64,000 nt of DNA. Source: Ectocarpus siliculosus (taxonomy: Eukaryota; Sar; Phaeophyceae; Ectocarpales; Ectocarpaceae). Shown piece after piece: positions 50,876 through 61,051 of this stretch. The notes below the pieces were generated by a model. That model did not search any database. It had not been told where the DNA came from and saw only the letters and a list, made by a program, of their open reading frames with translations. The translations under genes and the position numbers were made by a program. Location: NCBI GenBank assembly GCA_000310025.1, contig FN649736.1:5323659-5387658 (forward strand), given 5' to 3'. Positions within the stretch are counted from its first letter, which is position 1; each line of letters begins with the position of its first letter.

Positions 50876-53800
50876 TCACGACCAGACCCTAAAGGTGCAG
50901 TCGGATGACGTCGACACCAGACTATCGTCGGCCGGGCTGAATAGCACGCTCTGCACGGCGTCTTCGTGCCCCTTTAACTCAACCACTAGTGCCCTCGAAG
51001 TCGTGTCGAACACCTGCGTGTGACACGTGGGCAATGGACGGCGGTGAGAGTGGGGACCTGTTCAGGGTTGGGGCCTGTTTTGCTGGCAAAAAGTGCCTCC
51101 CAATCGCTATGGCCACGGTACAAAGTGCTTTTTGAGCCGCGACAACCTGCTGGGGTTTCCCAACCAAACTTTGAAACAGTTTGCTTGGGGATAGGGCAGC
51201 TTTTGCCCGAAGTGGTACGTCTCGTTCGGTGCTCAGTTAAAGATTTCCGTATTGTCGACCACGTCTACACCTCAGCACGATATGAAATCTGCCGTTCTTG
51301 CCTTAACCGTGCCGTCGTTGCTGGCCGCTGCTAGCCTCGTGGCTGATCTGTCCAGGCAGACGGAGTTGAGAGGGTGCTGCCCGGCCTCCATGGTTCCTAT
51401 TTCGGCCACCATTCGCGCATCCCACATTTTCACCACGCCATCAGCGTCACAAGAGGCCACCTGAAACCATCACCCGTGAACATGTGCCCCTCTTAACCTT
51501 TGGTCCACACATGAGGCAAGACACTCCGAGGACATATGCAAGACTTAGATGGAGGTCGCACCGGCTGTTAACGCCTGGGCGTCTATCACGGCTCCAGACA
51601 TACCTCCACCACTTAGGTGTGGGGCAGACTTGGCGATACAAGTCGTCATGCTAAAGAGTCTTAAAAAGCAGAAAGTACCGAAACGTGAGACAATTGGCGT
51701 CCAGAACAGATGGGATGGTACTCTCACTTAAGCTTAACTGTCTGCATCGAGCCATCAGAAACTCACCATGTCTCCCCTAAGACTGCAGCACACGTGGTTG
51801 ACCGCGTTCGTGTGGCCGTAGAAGGTCTGTCCCCAATAGACAGCACAGAATACAGGATAGGCAAGGAACGGGAGACAGTGTCTTCATGCTTCCGCAGTAC
51901 AATTGTTGTTTCCAACATCACGGGGCATGACGAAGACAGGTGTTGCCCCCCTGCCTCCCCTGCCTGCATTTCTGCGCTTCAATAAAATCTCGTGCCAAGG
52001 CCACATAAACGTTTCAGGCTGCCCCTGAGCATGGTGTGTATGTTCATGACCTGAGTCATCATCCAGCATCAATGCATATCATGATATTAGGCTGACCGAC
52101 CTGCATGCACAGTCCCGAACGAGCGTCCCAAAGAGAGACCGTCTTGTCCCCTGAACCGGTGCAGAGGTTGTTGGTGAAGGGCTGCCAAGCCACAGCATTC
52201 ACCGAGTCCACGTGCCCCCGGAACGTTTGGCGGCATCGCTGGCTTGCAACGTCCCAAAGTCTCGCGGTGTGATCCCTGAACAACGTGTAAACAACGAGTT
52301 CAAGAGGACTGGTCATGGCAAGCGGCGTATTCCCAGCCAGCACCACATTCGCATGCCGAACGATGATTATGGGGATTCGTACTTAAGCCGCCTACAGGGA
52401 TCCCGATTCTCGAGCGGGTCTTGGTGTAAGAGCAACCACGGGACGCCACGTGTTTTTCCATCCCTTGCTGTGCACAAAGTTTCACCGAAGGAAGGAGATC
52501 AGCTCTACCATCAGTCTTGTATCGGTGAAGAAGAGTGTGCGTGTAACCCACGTGCTGTTTTTCTCCAAGCACATATTTTCGATGTCAACGTGGTCAACTT
52601 GCCTGTACGTCTCGGAGAAATGGTTGTTGAGACACTCACATAGAGCACGAAGCGAGAAAGTCCCCAGAGTGGTGGAAAGAAACACCCCAAACAGCCTGGG
52701 TGTGGTCTGTGAAGGTAGTCGCACAGCTAGCCTGCGACAAGGGACGCAGATGTTATGTTCGGCGTATGCACCCGATCCGGCATACATCGTCAATCGGGGG
52801 ATGCCGCAGTATTTGAGAAACGGTTAGATGGTCGAATGAGTGGCGGCAGTAAAAACGAATGGTCGGGAGGTTTCGGTAGACACCAGCACTATTTCAACGA
52901 CCACAGGAAGACACAACTGCTTGGTGATAAATAGCTCGTGATGGCAGCAACACCCATCCATCCGTGCCAAGATCGCAGCCCACAGAATAGCTTGTGACTG
53001 CTGTTGAACGACCGCGTGATCTACCTATGTAGATATACTATCGTGTAGATTACATGGTGCATGGAGATACGAACAACAGATGGGATTGATTGGGCGACTG
53101 ACCTTTCGGCGGTGCCATTTTTTCGCTCCCTACGCTGCCCGTCACACAGGCAGCACAAGGTTTCCAGTATGCTCGGTCCTTCCATATTCCCGCTATTTAG
53201 TACCGCTGTCTTTTCCTCTCTTCGAGTTTGTGCCCTTCTTCTCGTCGACGAACTTCAGATAACCGTTGATACTGTCGACCCGTTGGACATCCTACTAAAT
53301 GGTTCTTTGCACTTTCAGGAACGTTCCATCCAAGTCCAACAGACTAGAATGTCTGCGTGTTCGTCAGTGCACCTGAAGGAAATCCCATATTTTGACGGTG
53401 TTGTCGCCCGCGCTCGTGGCCAGCATGGTCCCGTGAGGATGGAAGGCCACACCCGACACCCAGTCACGGTGCCCCTCGCCGCTCATGAGCAGGTCGCAGT
53501 TGGGCACGGACCAAACTTTCCACGTTTCGTCGTCGCTGACGGTGGCAACTATCGCCTATTGGATAGGCGAGGGCAATAAGCAGAGAGGTGTACCGCAAGT
53601 AGGGCCCATCAAGTTTCAACGAATCGTGTCTGTGTTGGTTCACGAACGTGGCGTCTATGGTATGTGCGGCCGGTGACAAAGGCATGAGGGATGGAAGAGG
53701 GTACTGGGATGGTTTCTTCCCTTGCGAGCTCTCACGCTAGAGGGATTTTCGCAAAATTCGCAGGCTGCCGACCTTGCGTGGGTGGAAGGCAACTGCAGAA

Positions 53801-56800
53801 ACAGAGTTCAGGTGACCCTTGAAGCTTTTCCTCAGGGCGAACCGCTCCACGGTTGGAGGCTGGAACACCAGGTCCAAGAAAGGGTTTTCCACCTGTAGTG
53901 CAGCCAAAGGGTGGGAGAGGGAACAAAGGAAGCCACGGCGAGCCGCTGAACTTACCTGGGGGACAACTAGTTGTTCAGTTTTGCGACCAAACCACTTGCA
54001 GGGTCCAAGCAATGCGAAACCATGCACCTATTAGCATTCCATCCTTCCTTCCCCTTCCCCTCTGACTCGATGGGTTAGGGTTAGGGTCAGGGCTTCGACG
54101 AGCTCTCACCCTGCACACAACTCACAGTGTCTTCGTTTGGTAATTTGGAGTCATGCTTGTGCTTGACACCCATCGTCGGTTGCGGGTTCTTCGGCGGCGC
54201 CGAGATAGGGGAAAGCTCCTGACCCCCCGGCTGTCCGGGGCCCCGCACGGGCCGGGCTCGGCTCCCACCAGCACCCCTGGCGTTCGTCTCTTGCTGGCTA
54301 ATACCTCGTTCTTCCTTGAAATTGCGATTGCGTCAGAGAAACAGAGATCCAGGCCGTTTTGTGGGAGCTTGACGAATTTGACACTCGCTGATGTCGCCAG
54401 CACGCAGGTGCCCGTGAAGGTCGGTGTGACCGAGTCTCGGTTCCACGAATAGAGTCAACCTCTTTGAACAAACCGAGCAACGATCCATCTTCGACTAACA
54501 ACATAATCACAGCGGACTTCCCAAGAATAACTCGACTTTCGAACCCCCGTTATGTTCATACATGATCTCCAATAACGGTGCAGAGCACTTGTTTCATGGC
54601 GAAGGTTCTGCCCACTTGCTGTACTCAAATATGTACACCTTTGGTTCTACCTGGTGATTATCTGCAAATGGTTTGCCGTCGCGACGAGATGGTACCACTG
54701 ACCTGCATTGCCTTCATCTGTGCCTCAATGGCGTCAATCTTAGCCTTGGTGCGGTCACGCTCCAGCTTCATTAGCATCTTTTCCTTCATGGCCAGCTGGA
54801 GAATTGAAATACAGAACCCAACGAACACACAGACTATTCAGCGACAATTTGTAAGGGGACGGGCCCCCATAAGGTAAAATGACCTTGTAGAATCAAGCCC
54901 AAATGCCGAATTTCTGCCGAACTACACCTATTTTCAATGAAGAAAATCCTTCCTTGACAGAGGACAATACTGGGCAAGCACTGCTGTATATCTTCTAACC
55001 GCTAACCCTAACCTTTCACCAGTACACTCGTTTGCATATCGCCTCCTCCGATGATATTGGATGAATTCGCTAACACGGTCAAACGTTCCTGAGGAGACTC
55101 TCTTGCTGACCTGGTACTTTCGCTCCAACTCTTTCAGGGTAGGCTCATACGCCTTGAAGTGCTGCTTGAGCCGCTTTAGATCCGTCGCCATTCTACCTTT
55201 CTCCTATTTGGTAATGCAGCGCACAATCACGAGGACTCCGTCATGCGGGTGGATGGCCGACCTTCCAAGTCACTGTTGGTGCAGCGGCACTACCAGCAGA
55301 GTGCCAAACGTAAGATGAGGGAAGCTCTGGTAGCTGTACGGTATGGTGCGGTACGGTACGGTTCACATGGAAACTTGGCACCAATGCGCTCTGACGAATA
55401 CCGCAAAAGTATCACTGGACGCACACGTATTTGATTTAAGGTTTCAATCATTTGGGATATCACCGACCTGTGGCATCGGAAGACTTGCATCATTTTGTTC
55501 GCTCTTGTGACACACGCCCCTGTGCGACACCTCCGAAACGTGGGCAACTGAGCTATCATCTTTTGGTGGCAAGGTCCAATTCGTCCTTTAAGTGAGATGC
55601 TGAAGAAAATTACGGCGCATGTCCTGGGACTACGTGTATTGCCGTATGAGGACCTGGACACGTTTCTTATTGAAAGCAAGCGCAACACCCACGCCTACGC
55701 ACACAACCTGACCGGACTACGTAGCCAATATAGAAACGATACCAAATACCAAAATCTAGCCGAGGGGAGCCTAACTACGACGAAAAATCCTCGCCGTCAA
55801 TGTTTTAGCCCTGTCAAACTATTTTGTTTCCCTTCCAGCTCGTTCTGGGCTATCGGAGTTCTAGGTTTCGGTACGTGTACGTTTTTGTTGCGCTTGGATG
55901 AGCGGTCCCAGCGTGTCTATTACGGAGGTACATAATAGTCAGGACCAGGACCAAATAGTAGAAAAAAACTGACCTTTGCGTTAAAGGAGTGTAACTGTGT
56001 AGCAGCTACGTTGATTTTCATTTGGATTTTCGCATTCGAATGTTAAAAGTCGTGCCGTCAAATTGCGCTACCGTATGATCTAACCGAAGACCATACCGCA
56101 AGAGTAAACTCCATGCCCGTTTTTTTGTTTTGGTCTTGACTACAATGTTCCACCGTAATAGCAATTCAATGAATGTGTTGCTCATTCTATGCCTCCACCG
56201 CCACATGCACACATCAGTGAGCCCCGATGTCACGATGGAACTCTGGAGACAAACCCACAACTATTGCTCTCGGTTTGCGCCGGGATCCACGGCCGATAAC
56301 AAGCAGCCTCACCCCCGAAAGTGGATTTGAGACGGAATCATCGCTCCCCTGTGCAATTGCTCCGACCTGTGCATTCCCTTTGCTGTGTTTTGGAATTTCA
56401 GCAACGCAAACAATCTACTGGCAATTCCGACGTCATGCTAGGGCTGCATGGAAGCCGATATATGGAAAATCTGGTGAAACCAGAGCGGTCCTTGTCTCAC
56501 CTGTACTACTCTCTTGTGGTGCATGCGGTGGAAATCTCGCTCTTTGCGGAACTTGTCCCAAGTGCCCTGCGCCCGCTCTGCGATAGCCTGCATCTTTGTC
56601 AACTCGTGCCGAAGAGCCACTACCTGCGTAGCAAACGAGTCAGCATCGTTGTGGTCCAAACGGTGTCAAATATAACACACAAAGACCATGGACTACCAGC
56701 GGTGACGTGTCCTGAATACACCATTCCGACCAGGAGGATCCTTCCAAACGGCCAGCAAAGACATCGTGATTACCAAAGGCAATCCGGCAGGAAGTGCTGA

Positions 56801-59800
56801 GGTATGATAGTGTCCGCAGATACTCTGCTGTCTGAACCTTTACAACCAATCAGGCGACTAACCATTGCCTGTATTCGCCTTCACAGTCGGCCAGACTTCT
56901 ATGCAGCAAATTGAAGGCATAAACACGGGTGGGGTATGCTTTTCCGGCATACTGCGGCTCTCCGACCACTTTTTCATCACGCCCTCATTGACACCGTTGT
57001 CAGCGTTTCGACCGGAACAGGCTATCCTGTCGTGCCATCATATTTCCAGCGTGTTTACCCACGAGGTCTGGGTTAAAGTGGAAATCACCTGCTCGTCAAG
57101 CTCCTCGTTCCTGAGATAAATATCGGGAACCTTGGTAGTGTACTCCTCGCCCAACCTCCCTTTTGCCTGCAGCTCGTACCACTCCGTGTTGAAAGAATCC
57201 AGGGTTCGAGTGAGACCCACTTTGATCAGGAAGTTTCTGATGAAGTCGTCCACTACCGAGGGTCGAACCTGGAACACATGGGGTATCATATTACCCCAAC
57301 CCTTTGAGCCTGTATTTAGTATGGTCGATCTGTCATCAACAGGATGTCCATCTTGTGTGCGGTGTGCGCTGGTACTTCCCCTCGACAGGGATTGAAACAC
57401 TCAAGAAAACCACGCACTGTTTTTATTACCAACCTGTGTGAGAACCTCTGTTTCAGAAGGGCCGCTTCCTCTAGCCCCATCAACGGAACCGTCCTTTCCA
57501 CCCCCACCCTGCCCAGACCGTTTTGCCCCCCCATCCTTGGTCCTAGCCTCTTGTTGCATGCGAAGGGTAGCCAACGCGGCTGCGAGGTCCTCATCCTGCC
57601 CGTCCTCTTCATCGGAGTAATCCTCCTACACAGCGCAGCAGTAGCACAAAGCTGGTAAGCACAAGCACAACGAGTTTTTAAGGCTGCGACGAAGAGCGAT
57701 ATTGATCTTGACTGATTTGGAAACGAACCGATGGAGCACGTGGCGATCACACACGATATGCACGAGACCAGTGGGGGAAGTGTTCTGCAGGAACCCCTCC
57801 CTTGGTTGTCGCACAAAGCAGCAGCGGTTGGAACTTGTCTTTACCCTCATATCACGCAATCTACCTCCACAAACAAAAGAAGTACTCTACAGTAAATTCA
57901 AGGCCAAATAGGCGACACGGTGGGCGATTTTTCCTAGTATCTAAGTTAATAGGCGTTCATGTTCGGTACTAAACGGGTAGAGAACATCATAGATCAGCGA
58001 TACGCGCGTTGGCACGCATGAACTGTTACTGGGGACGGGGTGTTGAGGCTACGGTGCGAAAGTCTGCAAACTGGGTCTAATATACGGGTCCATGCACCAC
58101 TCAATCCACTTCTATCCACCAAAATATCCTGGTGTTCGAAGACAACTCAGTGTTGTGATATGCCGCTGTACATCCGAAATCCAGGAAGTTGGGTCTGTGA
58201 CCGCGCGTACAGCAGTGGATCATGAATGGTATTGATCCAGCCTTGGACCTATAATAGTATTCAATCTTTGAACCGCAGCTTCAGATCGACAGCACGCCCC
58301 CAGCAACAAATATGGGTGTGCCAACGCGCATGGCGCTGCTTGATGATGCCCTCTACAGATTTAGCATCGAACACTCAACAAGTTCTGAGCCGGAATGTTG
58401 CTTTCGATTGTTTTGTCTTGGATAAAGGCTACAGCAGTAGTTTCTCAAAAGGGGACACCCTAAAGGGGTTCCAGAACAAGAATTTTGATGTTGACCAATT
58501 TTGAAAACAAACGCAAGAGCACCAGAAAGCGCACAAGAGACAGACAAGTCCAGTCGGAAGGCATCGCGAACAACAGAAATCGTTGATTATTGCACAGGGC
58601 GGCAGTAGAGGCTGTTCAAAAATACATTTCAAGCGCCTGCTTCCTTTGAAATCAAGAAGAAAATTCATACTAAGTACTATCTATCCTATTTTCAAGTCAA
58701 AAGAGTCAAAACGGTAGGCGCTCAAATAAGGTCTGCGTTGCCAGGAACCTAGTGCATACTACTAATATCTAATATCACTATTATAGAGGACATCCTTATA
58801 GAGGACATCCTATTGTAGTGGGGGGTGCGTGTTGGCGCGCTCAAGTCTGCTTCTGTGGTGGTGATATCGAGGGTCGTTTTTTTTTTTTTTTCTTCACTTC
58901 AAATCAGCGCTCACAGCACTAGTGCTGTTTACTCCAACCCGTGGTCACACAGAAGAGCCCCTCTCTATCCTCCCCTCCTGCGGTACTTTGTCTTCGATTA
59001 TTAATGCGAGAAGAGTTCAGCACTCTCTTCCCTCTGTGTACACACGAACTAGCGCTATCCACTAAGCCAAGAGCGGAAGCGAGAGAAAAACTCACTTTGC
59101 AAGAAAAGCTCGCTTGCGCCGGGATTCGAACCCCTGACCTGACCTCTAGAAGGTTCCGAGGTTACCTTCTAGACCACCGGGGCGACCATGTCGTATGCAT
59201 AGTAAGTAGTGGCCTACAACTCCGCAAATTTCCGCAAATTCGACCGACACCCAGTGTCTTGTACTGCTTGTGCTCGCCGCCACCTACCCCAATCTCCTAA
59301 ACTGCGGGTTTACAGCAGTAACTGACGCCACTAGCTACTGCTGACGTTCAGGGGTTTACGATCCGTGGCGGTGAGCACGACTGTGCCAAATGTTGGATGC
59401 CGCTTGGTTCCGGCGCAGAATTCGGACTGTTTTCAGAGACTGTTGCGACCTTCTATATTCAGCTCCAGTAGCAAACCTGAACGTATCCGCACGCACGGCG
59501 CCTGTTGATGGTGTCCGCTACTAATATTTAGTACTCAGTACCAGGTTCCTCCGGCGGGAAGGTAGTTTTCTTTCTTTATGCTGGATTAATGAATGAGAAG
59601 AGAGCCCGCGTAAACCCCTGTTCTGGAACCCCTTAAGTGGGCGTCGTCGTTCGCTGGACATGCCGTAGATTCCAATATCATGGCATGCCGAATCACCAAA
59701 CCATATAGTGGTGGTCTTCCTTTCCTGTCTGACCACAGCTATGCATGAGTACGTTCCAAACATACCAAAGGTAAATAAGCTGAATTGTACTTATGCATGA

Positions 59801-60204
59801 GACAGCAACACAACACAAGCGCACACTGGAGTTGCAGATGCTCGGGCACGCTACAGCAGTGCACGTGTTGGGTCAGTTGGAAAGTGGCCGACATCATCAG
59901 TACCCTCTTTCCTAGGGAAGGGCGTCTTTCGGTATATTTCAATACTGCTGTCTATCAGTTCACGTACATACGGATATACATTTTCATAAAAGTTTGATCG
60001 TAGATGCTGCGTGTGTGGGTCAGATACATTTGAGAAGAGACCCAGTCACACTTTCGGAGGGTGTTACCTTCCGCACACCGTCACCAATACTATTCCAACC
60101 CCTCATACCTCGACTGCCTTGTAATCAAAATCTTCATCATCAGACTCGCTTAGCTCGACCACCTCCAGCACGGCTCGCTCGTCATCCAGATCGGCGGTCG
60201 ACAT
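50876..60204 (-). CDS. SPAG16: SPAG16/PF20, axonemal central-pair WD40 protein
   Basis: Central-pair (C2/bridge) protein needed for motile flagella. Model: complement of 50876-51013, 51302-51460, 51767-51826, 52101-52275, 52640-52731, 53373-53555, 53773-53892, 54126-54314, 54703-54795, 55111-55203, 56501-56623, 57089-57268, 57434-57625 and 60109-60204. That is 14 exons and 630 aa, the same length as human SPAG16 (631). All phases agree. The start ATG at 60204 opens an acidic N-terminus (SESDDEDFDY). Exon 3 holds the LisH-like VVDDFIRNFLIKVGLTRTLD; exon 4 the diagnostic KFRKERDFHRMHHKRVVQ; exons 5-6 continue the coiled coil (LKQHFKAYEPTLKELERKY). From residue 330 come seven WD repeats, such as GHRDWVSGVAFHPHGTMLAT, GHVDSVNAVAWQPF and a final GHEDAVQSVLFSP...TFRVWS. 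The intron after 51302 uses a GC donor (AAG|GCAAGA). Intron 1 is 2.5 kb. Confidence 0.97.
59116..59187 (-). other. tRNA-like relic with a strong hairpin, in SPAG16 intron 1
   Basis: The minus strand reads TGGTCTAGAAGG (box A-like) and, about 40 bases on, GGGGTTCGAATCCC (box B / T-loop), with CGCC...GGCG able to pair at the ends. The middle forms TCTAGAAGGT...ACCTTCTAGA, a 10-bp inverted repeat. The T stem and acceptor stem are imperfect and no 7-base anticodon loop forms, so this is a degenerate tRNA or tRNA-derived (SINE-like) copy rather than a working tRNA. The rest of this 2.5-kb intron holds a 15-bp doublet at about 58786-58813 and nothing else recognisable. Confidence 0.4.
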
Positions 60205-61051
60205 CGACACAAAATCACCAGATCACGCCGCTTCGGTAGATCTGATGAGGTCCGTACTCAGTATCGTGTTTTCCCTCCTCCGGGTTGCCTTGATTGGCTA
60301 GAAGGCTTCAGTCCGGACAGTATATCAATCTAGGTCTAAAATACGTTTTGGGTTGTGTTGTGCTCGCTGCCAGCTCTAGGCGGGGGGCTTTGTGAACGCC
60401 CTTGCTTCCTATCGAGAATGCGGCGCAACCCAGGCAAGAAGAACGAAACCGCCCGAAACCCGAAACGAAACGAAAAATGCGGCGCAACCTACCGGATCGG
60501 GATCTACAAGTGCAGCGCTGCAGCGCTACCATCTACGGATGAAAGAAAGATATACCAGTTATCGTAGACAGAGTCAGGGTGCTTGAAAAAAGCAGGAAGT
60601 CCCTGCCTGCTCCCACTTACTTCTCGATGCCGCACAGCCGCTGTGATCGTTATCACCCCAGGAGTGACGGCAGGTCCACAGCGCACGACGGGTAGGTATA
60701 CCGGTCAGCCGACAGGTTCCCAAGAGCTGATGTCGAGAGTGGCCGATGAGCAGCATGCGTCCGGCCGAAGCCCGTTTGATGGCCGAGAGCCGGTGAGCCG
60801 CCAGTCACTGCTATATGTCTAGCCTCGATCTGTCTGTGTGTTTGCAATATGTTGCCGTGAGACATGTGATACGACATTACGGCAGGATGCAGCCTTGGGG
60901 TGAAAGAGAAAGCTCTGGGCCATGGATGAGGCAAACCAACCAACAATGCTTGGAAGTCCTGACCCTGCGCTCCATCACCTTCGACCTATAGGCAAGTTGG
61001 AGTAGCACTCGATATCGATGATGTCTTATAGCAAGGTTTCAACGCCCATAG
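60205..61051. promoter_or_regulatory. divergent region between SPAG16 and the DNAH1-type dynein gene
   Basis: About 850 bases separate the SPAG16 start from the first supported dynein exon, so both flagellar promoters must lie here. GTTGCC half-sites like those in RFX X-boxes occur near 60286 and 60850, but I do not see a full X-box. Confidence 0.5.

Noticed and set aside
60205-61020. RFX X-box shared by SPAG16 and DNAH1
   Set aside because: Only GTTGCC half-sites are visible; no full inverted pair is present.
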